A stretch of 64,000 bases of DNA, from contig JAFCIZ010000008.1 in the NCBI GenBank assembly GCA_017871115.1, forward strand, positions 124,001 through 188,000. Direction: 5' to 3'. This DNA is from Cunninghamella blakesleeana (lineage: Eukaryota > Mucoromycota > Mucoromycetes > Mucorales > Cunninghamellaceae). The notes beneath the pieces were generated by a model. That model saw nothing but the letters and a program-made list of their open reading frames with translations, searched no databases and was not told the DNA's origin. Made by a program: the position numbers and the translations under genes. Below are positions 12,199-22,405 of this stretch, piece by piece (within the stretch, counting starts at the first letter, position 1; the number at the start of each line of letters is the position of its first letter).

Positions 12199-13797
12199 TT
12201 AAGAGGAATTTCTTCGTTGTAATTGTAACAAAGTAGAAGAAGACGAGGAGAGAATGGGTAAAGAGGCTCGGCGTTCCATTTTAATCATTGCCATCCATTC
12301 ATCGTTATCCATTCTATCCATATCATCATCATCCTTCATAGTCTGGTACCAATCATGAATATTTTCTTCATACATAGGATTATTATTGTTACTATTATTG
12401 CCACTATTTGTTACCAAATGAATGATTGACATGAATAAAATAAATACAGATAAACCAGCCAGAGGAGATAATATACGTTGATCGATTAAATGGGAAGTTG
12501 TGGAGGATGAAATCATAGTTGATGATGAAGATGTAGAGGAAGAGGAGGATTGTTTTGTTGAAGTAGCGCCGTCTAAAATCATAGTAAATAATACATAAGG
12601 GATATGAACAAGAGGAAATAACAGAAAGAAAGTCCATTTACTTGAGCCACCATTGCTACCAGAATTCTTTTTATATTTTTGGTTATTTGTACACATCATG
12701 GAAGTTTCTTCGTCTTCTAATGGGTGAGAAGAAGGTGTGGGTATAGAGATAGAAGTAGAAGAGGGAGTTCTAGTGTGTTGTTTACGATGGTTAGCCAAAT
12801 CACGGGATAAGGAATCTACTAAAGCAAGAGAAGAATCTAATCTTTCAAAAGAAGCCAATAATGGATCGGTTGGTGATAATACTTTATCTTGTGATGATGC
12901 TACATATTCTAACGGATAGTCTGTTTCATATAAATAGCCCTTGTCCAGTTCATATTTATTTTCCTTTTGTTGGTGTTGTTGTTTATAATGGATAGAGTGG
13001 TCGTGATCATGCTCATGACCTGTCATCATGTATGAAAAAGAGGCATCATTATCAAATAGCAATGATGATGGGTGTGACGTATGGATTGATTTTTCGAATA
13101 AAGGTGAAGTTGTACGTGACATGGGAGTAGTTAGTTCTGTAGAAGCAGAAGAGAACCGGTCGTCATCATTGACCATACTTGATAAAGAAGAGGACATGGA
13201 AGTACAAGTAGAAAGGTTACTATCACTGCGTTCACGATTCATTGGGTAGTAAGAAAGGGTTGTAGTACTAAGGGATAATTTTTTAGGTCTTGGAAGGCGA
13301 GAAGGGCGTCGTAAATGATGACTGTGACTTCTTTTCATCATTAACATATTATCGATATCGTTTAATGTTGAACTTGTACTTGGTATCATATTAGGTAAAA
13401 GGGTAGTAGAAGAAGAATTAGATGGACTTGAATATATCGTCGGTGTAGTAGTAATGGTATTGGACATATTTAATAAATAATCGTCGTCATCATCATCGTC
13501 ATCATCATCATCATATTCATTATCATCTTGGTTATTATCTAAATTATTTCTATTTTTTTTTAAAGTGGTTGAAGGTAATGTTTGAATAGCTTCATTAGCT
13601 TCTTGAATCAATGCTGATAATATACCGGATATTCGATCAAATTGTTCTTGATCTTCTGGATTTGTATCACTTTCACCATCATCATCGTCATCGGATTGCC
13701 AATCTGAACTTGAATAATTCTTTTTGGACAATATATATGGTTCCATAGGCATATCCTTTTCTTGTACTGCTTCCGTGTTGATTATTAAGGTGGTCAT
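12199..13797 (-). CDS. acidic low-complexity protein with two C-terminal membrane segments
   Basis: A single open frame of 532 aa starts at the ATG at 13797. The N-terminal 385 residues are Ser/Asp/His-rich with an Asp run near residues 95-107. One amphipathic stretch, FERLDSSLALVDSLSRDLAN, could form a short helix pair. Two hydrophobic segments follow, at about 388-408 (WTFFLLFPLVHIPYVLFTMIL) and about 443-462, separated by a Ser-rich loop of about 34 residues. A 70-residue acidic tail closes the protein. The layout suggests a two-pass membrane protein with most mass on one side, for example at the ER or nuclear envelope (inference). No family is recognised, and no introns are needed. Confidence 0.7.
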   Translation of the reverse strand: MTTLIINTEAVQEKDMPMEPYILSKKNYSSSDWQSDDDDDGESDTNPEDQEQFDRISGILSALIQEANEAIQTLPSTTLKKNRNNLDNNQDDNEYDDDDDDDDDDDYLLNMSNTITTTPTIYSSPSNSSSTTLLPNMIPSTSSTLNDIDNMLMMKRSHSHHLRRPSRLPRPKKLSLSTTTLSYYPMNRERSDSNLSTCTSMSSSLSSMVNDDDRFSSASTELTTPMSRTTSPLFEKSIHTSHPSSLLFDNDASFSYMMTGHEHDHDHSIHYKQQHQQKENKYELDKGYLYETDYPLEYVASSQDKVLSPTDPLLASFERLDSSLALVDSLSRDLANHRKQHTRTPSSTSISIPTPSSHPLEDEETSMMCTNNQKYKKNSGSNGGSSKWTFFLLFPLVHIPYVLFTMILDGATSTKQSSSSSTSSSSTMISSSTTSHLIDQRILSPLAGLSVFILFMSIIHLVTNSGNNSNNNNPMYEENIHDWYQTMKDDDDMDRMDNDEWMAMIKMERRASLPILSSSSSTLLQLQRRNSS

Positions 13798-15498
13798 GCT
13801 TTTTTATTATTATGATTATTTTTTTTTTAATATAAACAATTGCTACTATCTAAATAAAAATAAAATAATAAAGAATAGGTAGGTGTGAATACATGTATTT
13901 ATTTCTTTCGGGTCTAATAATTTATTTTTTATATCCTATTATATTTTATTACATTGATAATCTAATTGTCACGTTCTATAAGTTTAAAAATATGTACTAT
14001 TATTTATCAATAAAGATAAAGTAAAAAAAAAATATATGTATATATAAAAAAGAGAAGGGAAAGATGTATTTATGTGTATATATTAATATATGTATATTAT
14101 ATATAATAAATTATAAAAAGAATATATAATACGAAAAAAAAAGAAGAGGAAGAAGAAAGAAAAAAAAAAATGTCCATTGCATTTCAATATAAAATGTGAA
14201 ATTTAAAGTCAGCGCATTATCATTTTTGTAAATGCGGGAACTCGAGAGTAATTTTTTTTTTCTTTCTTCCCTTTGTTCCCCTTTCTATTTCCCCAATTTG
14301 ATTATATTGAACTCTTCATCATAATAAACAAACAAAAAAAAAATAGTTGTTTTTTTTCACTTACTTTTTATTTATTTATATTTATTTTATATTTGTATTA
14401 TCCAAGGTTTTTATTATAAAAAGTATATATATTTAAATCTTTTTTTTTTTTGAAAAAAAAAAAAAAATGGGTTAGTGCTCCGCTATGGTCGTACTAACTC
14501 TTTTTTCTTTTTTATTTTTTTAAAAAGATTGTTTATTTATATATCACAAAAAGGCACGTACCATTTTATTTTATAATCCCCTTAATTATTATTATTATTA
14601 TTATGTTTTGATATGTTGATATAAAAACAACCAATCATACATTAGAATTTACATATATTTTTATCCCTGACCTCAACTATTTGTTTATAATAAAATGAAA
14701 ATGTTCATTGAAAAAGAAAGAGGAAAATCAATCTAAAAAAGGATTTGTTATTTTATTTCCAAAAAGTAACCAGATGACTATATTTTCGAGATCAGAAAGC
14801 ATGATGTGATTAAAAAAAAAAAAAAAAAAAAAAAAACTTTATATTAAGTTGTTTAAAACTATAAATGAAGATGAGGGTCCATTGTATATATTAATGATTT
14901 ACAAAAAAAAAAAAAATATTAAATAAATAGTAAATAGTAATATATATATATATAATAGTGTTGTCACATTATACTAATGCATATGTAAACATGACCACAT
15001 GGCAGTATTTTTATCAATAATCTTCTTAATGTTATATAAATCTATCGATTGGACACCGAAAATACCAAGGAAAATAATAAAAAAAAGTGGGTTGATTAAA
15101 ATGGATTTTGGTTTACATCACATCGTTAAAAAATAGCTTTACCTTTGATCCTAATAACAGCTTTTTTTTTTTGCTTTGCATGGCGCTATTTCATTTTTTT
15201 TTGTATTACCTACTTTTTTTTAAAAAAAGAAAGAAAAAGAAAACCTATCTTATCATAGTCGGTAAAGATACAATAATAAACGAAACATTATTATTAAAGT
15301 TATAGTTATTGCAATCATTCTTTATTTAAATAAATATTTTTACTAGTTCATAAAAAAATTATTTATTTTCTATGTATTAAAAAAAATGAAAGGCGAAAAA
15401 AATAAATCGCGGTGATCAATTTTTTATTTATTTTAAAAAAACGGAACTTGATTTTTTTTTCCACCATTTTTTTCTTTTCTCTCTTTCTTTTTTTTTAA
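13798..15498. other. divergent intergenic region with hairpin
   Basis: About 1.7 kb of AT-rich spacer between the two-TM gene (-) and RIB7 (+). A T12-G-A15 tract at 14440-14467 is followed by a short, less AT-rich inverted repeat (14471-14498) and a T run. A 22-A tract lies near 14815-14836. Frames in 15108-15305 show no domain. Confidence 0.55.
14471..14498. repeat. 8-bp inverted repeat (hairpin) followed by T run
   Basis: GTTAGTGC at 14471-14478 can pair with GTACTAAC at 14491-14498 (one G-T wobble) around a 12-nt loop. Six T follow at 14501-14506. A TATA-like stretch lies at 14417-14432. This could be a structured RNA or merely a protein-binding site. Confidence 0.4.
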
Positions 15499-15795
15499 AT
15501 GTATGAACAAGCTAAATCCTTTTTAGCACCTTTATACCATGATATAAATAGGCCATCCGATCGCCCTTTAATAACTTTAACTTACGCTCAAAGTATTGAC
15601 AGTAAAATCGCTTTAAGGGGAAAACAGTTACTGTTATCTGGAAAAGAAAGTTTAGCAATGACGCATCGTTTAAGGGTTTTAAACGATGCAATTTTAGTGG
15701 GCAGTGGCACGGCATGTATAGACGATCCTCAGCTTAATGGTAAATAAAAAAAAATATGCATAATATAATAACAATATATATTAAGGTGTGATTAT

Positions 15796-15826
<31 letters not shown>

Positions 15827-16432
15827 TATTTATTATTTATTTATGTATAGCTCGTTTTTTACCTGATAATGAAACTTATAATCAACCTCAGCCAGTGATA
15901 TTGGATTCTCAATTGAATTCACCTTTAAATAGTCGATTATTAAAAAATTATCAAAATGGTCAGGGAAAGCAACCTTGGATTATAACATCAACAAAAATGA
16001 CATCTTCATCAAAGAAGGTATATCTAAATACCATTCCATTTTTGTTTTTATTTTTTACAAGTAAATGAATTAATTTATGGGTGAATAAAATTTATATTTA
16101 TTTATTTATTTTATATGGATGAATAGGTAGCATTGGAAGATGCAGGTGCAAAGATATTCATGATAGAACCAACAATAGAAACAGGGAGATTGGATTGGGA
16201 AAAGGTTTGGACATTACTTTGGAAATTGGATATAAAAAGTGTCATGGTAGAAGGTGGTAGTCGAGTGATACAATCTTGTTTAACTAGTGGATTCGTCGAT
16301 CAGTTAATCGTTACTATTGCTCCAGTATATGTTGGTAATCAAGGGGTTGATGTATCTGCTGTATCTCAATTAAAGGATGTAAAATATCAGACGTTCGGTC
16401 GTGATGTTGTAATGGCGGCTAGAATAGCTTAG
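15499..16432 (+). CDS. RIB7: 2,5-diamino-6-ribosylamino-pyrimidinone 5'-phosphate reductase
   Basis: Exons 15499-15739, 15851-16017 and 16127-16432 give 237 aa, the usual length for the RibD C-terminal reductase family. Signatures seen are TLTYAQSIDSKIA at the N-terminus, the ILVGSGTACIDDPQLNARF nucleotide-binding stretch split by intron 1, and VMVEGGSRVIQSCL with the conserved EGGS motif before a C-terminal strand that includes VDQLIVTIAPVYVG. The enzyme reduces the ribosylamino side chain with NAD(P)H in the fungal riboflavin pathway (established for RIB7). The acceptor for exon 3 is taken at 16125-16126, since the other AG four bases later breaks the frame. No riboflavin gene neighbours are present. 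Confidence 0.92.
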
Positions 16433-17363
16433 TGGTAATATTCAATATAATAATAATAGTATATAAATAAAAAAGAACAGGTCATGTTAATAAAAAGAAA
16501 GAGGTTTGATATTAATGCATGCTTTAAAACTCCGTGCTTCTTATTTTATTTAGTAGATTCATAGCAAATTAGATTTATTGTATTAATTTAAAAACTAATG
16601 GTTTTAATAGTAAAAGAAAATTATAATAGCCTGCATTTTGCCACTCATTTGTCCCATTTACCTGGTTCGTTGTGTTAACTTAAGAAAGAAAGGTAATTTT
16701 TTTATTTTAGGTATTTTAGTAAAGCTGATTTCTTATTGAACATGCTCCCCCCCCCACCAATCGATCTAACCAAAATCATCTCCAACTTCTTATTCTTAAT
16801 TATGCGTAGTAATGCATGGAAAAATAGTAAAGAATAGTCTATTCAAGTTTGATCCTATATATCTACCTCATTCAAGCTTTATATTCAACATTATATGTAC
16901 TTCTTTTACCGTTTTTACAAAAATCAAGTTAAGAATGTTTCTTTTTTTATAACTATTATTGATTATAGTCATTATTTTATTAGTATTCATTAAAATAAAT
17001 ACAAGTATTGTTATGTCGGCTTGAATTATAATGGTTTTTTTTGGCTGAAATCCTTTCTCACAATTTTTTTTATTGTTACTAAAGTATATTAAGAATAAAT
17101 TGATTGTATGAGAAAACATATTTATATAAAAGGCTTTGAGCAAAAGTTTAATGTTGAGTACATATAAAAATAAAGAGAGAGATACGAAATAGGCAATACT
17201 AAAACCTGCATTTCATTGTTTTTTTTAACAGTGTATCATTTTTAATTATAGTAAAAAAGTGCCACCTTTATATATATATTCAAAATATAAATATAAATCT
17301 CTTCTTTTAATACTCCTTCTTCTTTTTTCTTTCTATAACTACTTTTTAATTGGTAACCTCATT
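16433..17363. other. intergenic between RIB7 and PAP2-like gene
   Basis: AT-rich spacer containing a 9-C run at 16747-16755, one of very few C-rich points here. A minus-strand frame at 16868-17143 has no domain content. The PAP2-like promoter must lie here. Confidence 0.55.
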
Positions 17364-18164
17364 ATGATCGATTTTAAATCCCGTAGTCCATTTTTTTCAA
17401 TTTTCTTCCCCTTTTCTTCATTATTTCGAATCGATACTTTGTTAAACATTGGAAATAAAATGATTCTTTATTCTGGATATAGTCTGCTACAAATATTGGC
17501 TAAGGTAAAAAAAAAAAAATATGACTTTTAAAAAATAATATTTATTTTAACCGACTTATTTTTCAATTCCTCTCACTCTTTTTTTTTCCCCTACTCTTTT
17601 TTATTGTTATCTTATTTTTATTTTCTCTTCTCTTCACTTTCTTATACATATATTTTTATTATCACTGAATTCCTACATATGTATATATATATATATATGT
17701 ATACGTAGACTAAATATGTAGTTACTTTTATTACATTTATCATCATGATCACCGTTCAATCAATGCACTTTAACTACTTTGTTACTGGATCTTGTTTCAC
17801 TGCATTTATAGCCAAAGTATTGAAAAGATATTGGAAACAACCTCGACCTTATGGACAAAAAGGATATGGGATGCCATCCACTCATTCACAAGTAATCATG
17901 TATTTTGCAACATACACTTTCAATGTTGGATATCAAACTATGCCTTGGATTGTTACCTTGATTGGTTGTTTTGCTTTAGCTGTAGTGTGGTCAAGAGTGC
18001 AACTAAAACATCATACTTTAGCTCAAGTGGCTGTAGGATCTTTTATTGGAATAATGATGGCTATAGCATGGTGTCAAGCTTGGTCGACGATAGAGCCTTA
18101 TTTAGATGAACTTTATCTTATGTATTTTGTAAATAATAATATCACTATATCATTAAAACAATAA
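17364..18164 (+). CDS. PAP2-superfamily lipid phosphatase, probably dolichyldiphosphatase
   Basis: Exons 17364-17504 and 17709-18164 join in phase 0 and give 198 aa. The three phosphatase motifs are present: K86-x6-R93P94 (KRYWKQPRP), P103-S-T-H106 (GYGMPSTHSQ) and S142R143-x5-H149. The residue four after H149 is Gln153 instead of the usual Asp, as I recall for dolichyldiphosphatases (Cax4/DOLPP1). Several hydrophobic segments fit an ER multi-pass membrane enzyme that recycles dolichyl pyrophosphate for N-glycosylation. The alternative is a general phosphatidate or long-chain-base phosphatase. The N-terminal 47 residues are weakly conserved; a different first exon is possible, and an upstream non-ATG extension to 17259 was not used. 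Confidence 0.78.
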
Positions 18165-18409
18165 ATCATTCAAAAATAAATAAAATATAAGTATATGAAG
18201 ATAGAGGTATTTACAAAATAATTATATTTATGAGATGGATAAAAAAACAATAAATCAAATTATATATTCTTTTTTTTTTCTCTTTTTGTATATTCACTAT
18301 ATGTGTCCAAATTGGGAAACTTATTGACTTATAATAATGTAAACAAATGATAATAATTTATTTTATAGTAACCATAGCAATAGAAGTAATAGTAATAGCA
18401 ATAGTAATG

Positions 18410-18440
<31 letters not shown>

Positions 18441-18488
18441 ACTGAATTTACATATATATATATATATATAAGATATATATGTACAAAA
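18165..18488. other. convergent 3' spacer
   Basis: Between the PAP2-like gene (+) and the phosphodiesterase (-). Mostly (TAA)n/(TAG)n microsatellite at about 18380-18440 and a (TA)n run near 18450-18472; no gene. Confidence 0.6.
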
Positions 18489-19330
18489 TCATTCTTCATC
18501 CCATAATAATCTATTTCTTTGAATTATTTCCAAGCAAAATCCCAATTCTAAAATATGAATATAAATATATATTACATAAGCTTTATTTCTTTTTCTTTTT
18601 CTTTATGTATATAGTGGTTCTTTATTCTTAATTTACCTGGCACAATGTCACTAATAGTTTTATATAAACCTTCACCTACTTGATCGATAAATTGCTTTTG
18701 AAAGTGGGGTAAAGATACTTCACCACGTTGATGAATCTGTAAAGAAGTCATACCTAATTCTTTTTCTATATCGCCTTGTTGATGTAATTCTTTTACTAAA
18801 CGTTCTGCCCAGATTTTTGCAATCGGAAATGGTCTTGCCTGGATAATAAAGATTTTAATAATAGTAAAAAATAAAATAAAATAAAAAGATAATAATAATA
18901 GTAATAATAAATATATTAATTATAAAATCATTATCATCATTATCCATATTTGTTTGATATATTTTATATTTATATATATATATATTTTCTAATATTATCA
19001 TATTATTAAAGTTGTTTTTGCTTTTTCATTTATTTTCATTTATTCTTTACAATATTAGATATGTCAACGCATTTAATCAACCCATTCAATAAAGTTGTTT
19101 TTTCATCTTCAGATAATGTTGATTGATGGTTACTATTTTTTATGGTGTTTATAAGCGCTTGTTGATGATGTTTTATTTTATCTATATGATTTTTATGTAA
19201 CGCAATATCTGTCGAAAGTATTCCTTTGATGATTTTTGTTCGTAAACCTGATAATTCGATAATATATATAATGAGTGGTTTGTCTTATCTTTCTATTTGT
19301 CTATCTCTTTTTTTTTTTTTTTTCATCGTC

Positions 19331-19367
<37 letters not shown>

Positions 19368-20671
19368 ATCCTTTTTTTTTTTTTTTACCTACTATATTTT
19401 GATCTTTATATTTGTCCGCAGGCCAATACCGCTGAATTAAATGACATAATAGCATGGAATGAAAATTTTCTAATACCGATTGATCATTATATAATAATGC
19501 TAAAGAAGTACGAGTATTTGCCATAAAACCATTGGTCACACCAGGATGGCCAATATCATGACCAATACAAGCCAATAATAATGCTAATATATCTAACCCA
19601 TCAATAAAATATTTATAAGGGGAGAAAGAAGAAGAGGTAGTAGTTGGATTATTGATCCAAGATAATAACCCCATTTTACATAAACAATAATACATAGCCT
19701 GAAGTACATCGAGTACGTGGTAATAACAATGGTATGGATTACTTTTATAATAAGCATGCCAAATATCATGGAAAAAGTTTAATAATTTATCTATATTTTT
19801 TTGAATAATAAAATAAAGACCATGGTAGTGATTAGTATTTAGTGAGTTAGTTCAATTTTATTATTTTTAGTTCATTTTACCATGAGGTAATTTATAAGGT
19901 GCCATATCGGGTAGTTGAAATGCCTGTTCAAATATTAATAATGTGCAATATATTAAATCCAAATCAGAATATTCAGTAGATAAAAAATCCCACTGGCATA
20001 ATTGATGAGCTAATTCTTTTTTTCTTTGACTAAAATAAATAAATATATACACAAAAGAGCAACAATAATGTAATATTAATAATAAGCGCCAATAAAATAA
20101 TATTTATATGTTAGAATAATGCTATGAATAAAAAAATGAGCTAATTTACCTTGTAAATTTAGATATATCGAAATATTGTTTTTCTTGATATTGAGGTATG
20201 TGAAAATCAATCACGGCTTGCATTAACCAATGTTGTTCTTGATTTGAAAATATATCTTTGATTCTATCTTTATGATGATACCAACATTTATCTAATTTTT
20301 TATAACACGGTAAATCACATGGTACTGGTGGTTTATACTTATGTGCATACTAATGAGTTGAAAATAAAAATAAAAAAATAAAAATAAACCAAAAATTAAA
20401 AATTGGGTTGAAAGGTGTTCGTTCCATTTATAATATAATTAATTTTTATTATTATCTTTTATGTAGATCATTCATTTTTACCAAAAATATAGTTTGAAGG
20501 ACATTATGACGTAAAGGTTTCAAAAGATAGCCGGCTGCCCCATTATCTACACATTTCATCATATATTCTGATAATTCATTGGAGCTACTTACTAAAATCA
20601 AAAATGAAGTTTTTTTTAAAAAAGGATATTATTATTTTAGTCCAAGCTTAAATTTTTTTATTTTAAAAATA

Positions 20672-20705
<34 letters not shown>

Positions 20706-21059
20706 AAGAGGAATGACATTCTCTATGGAACCGTTTTTTAAAAATTGTATAATCATTCTTAACATTAATATATTCCTATTTTCATTTTCTGTATCAATGA
20801 TTAATATAGTAGGTATAACAGGTTGATGGTGATTTGATTGTAATTCAATTAGCGCTTCTTTTGCATTGACTGCGAAATATACTATAGATTAAATAAAAAA
20901 GAAAAAGAAAAAGCGTATTCAGTCCATTAATTCATTCTTTATATAAACTATCGTTTATTTTATTATTATTAAATATGTACCATTAGAGAATATTGTTCTT
21001 AATAATTGATAAGTCGAATGAGATCCAATTACCATGCCTTGATAATTTGATATAACCAT
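18489..21059 (-). CDS. HD-type 3',5'-cyclic nucleotide phosphodiesterase with N-terminal receiver-like domain
   Basis: Nine exons: 21059-20981, 20881-20705, 20591-20482, 20349-20150, 20029-19881, 19790-19389, 19247-19051, 18838-18637 and 18547-18489. All phases agree, giving 524 aa. Residues 1-122 resemble a response-regulator receiver: Asp56 in TILIIDTENE, Ser87-89 in IPLVSSS, and Lys110 in GYLLKPLR. The paired N-terminal acidic residues are missing (VISNYQG), so phosphorylation is uncertain. Residues about 125-524 are the class I PDE catalytic domain: H259-x3-H263 in YHCYYHVLDV, H316-D317 in HDIGHPGVTN, and D434 in KCVDISN, which together bind two metals. It hydrolyses cAMP or cGMP. A receiver followed by PDE recalls animal PDE8, but no PAS domain is visible between them. 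Yeast Pde2 lacks the receiver. Confidence 0.9.
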
Positions 21060-21176
21060 TTTTATATTACCACAATAAATAATAATAATATATATACAGA
21101 TATAAACAGTATATGAATAGTATATAGTATATTATAAATCTATTATATAAAATAGAATCATATAAATACTTATACA

Positions 21177-21211
<35 letters not shown>

Positions 21212-22405
21212 ATTTATATACATATTTAAAACTAAAGCACGTATTCATATATTCACCTTTTATTTTTTTTATCGTTGATAAAAGTCTTTATAAATTGGGT
21301 TTCCTAATGAGGTTGAATAATTTAAAGAAGAGCTTTTTTAATAATTTTAATATTAATGTACAGTTTATGTTTAGGGATAAATGAAAAAAAATAATTAAAA
21401 AGTCATTACATTAAATGCAATGAACATAATACTTTTATATTTTATATAAAAGTAAAAAAAAGAAAAGAAAAGAGAAAAAAAAATAGGAAATGGAACTCTA
21501 ATAAAATAGAATAATTAATTTTTAAATCCCGCTCTTAAGAAAAATGTCATTTTTCAGTGTGAGATTAAACTTTGAGTTTCATCATCACTTGATTATCTTT
21601 TTTTTCTTTAATAATTTGTCAATATCAAAATAAATAAATAAATAAAATAAATAAATAACCCAAACATATATTCATAACAAATAGAATGCATTTGATACGA
21701 ATATTTAATTTTTTTTTAAAATAATAATAATAATAAAAATTTGCATATTTAACTATGAATCATTATTTTTTTTTTGAAAATCAACCTTTTATAAACTTAT
21801 ATAGACTCTAAAATGAATGACTTTTATACTAACTATTATAAATTGATCATAAGATGAAATAGAGCAAAATAATAGTATATAAAAAGAATAAGAACCAATC
21901 ATTATAAAGATTTTTTTTTAAAAAAAAGTAGTAATAGTAGTAATCCATTATGTGTCTATTTTTATTAAGCTTTTTTTTTACTTATATCTATATATATCTA
22001 TATAAGTATAAAAAATAACGTGAAGGATATTATTTAAATTCCGAGATACCCTTTGCCTAAACCACGAAAAGTATCAATATTTTTTTGATTAATATAGTTT
22101 TATAATAATGATAAATAGAATAATAAAATTGATAATTAAAAAATATGTTTTTAATACAATTATAAACTTCTAATATATTTGTTTTAAAAAATCAATGATT
22201 TATTTAATGGAAAAGATATATTTTGATAGCTGAGTTCAATTGAAGTCACAATCATCATTTTATTCTGGTGCCCCACCCTCCGCCCTCGTTATTTTTTTAT
22301 TTTAAAAAAATCAGATTTTTTCACTCTCTCAATTTTTTTTTTCCTTTCTTTTTCTTTTTATTTCATCATCTTTACTATTATTATTTATTTTGTAAATTAA
22401 CTATT
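21060..22405. other. shared divergent promoter region (PDE / EB1)
   Basis: AT-rich, 1.35 kb. A (TA)n run is at about 21179-21208. A GC-rich patch at 22268-22285 (GTGCCCCACCCTCCGCCC), about 120 bp before the EB1 ATG, is a candidate zinc-finger site. No coding signal. Confidence 0.55.
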
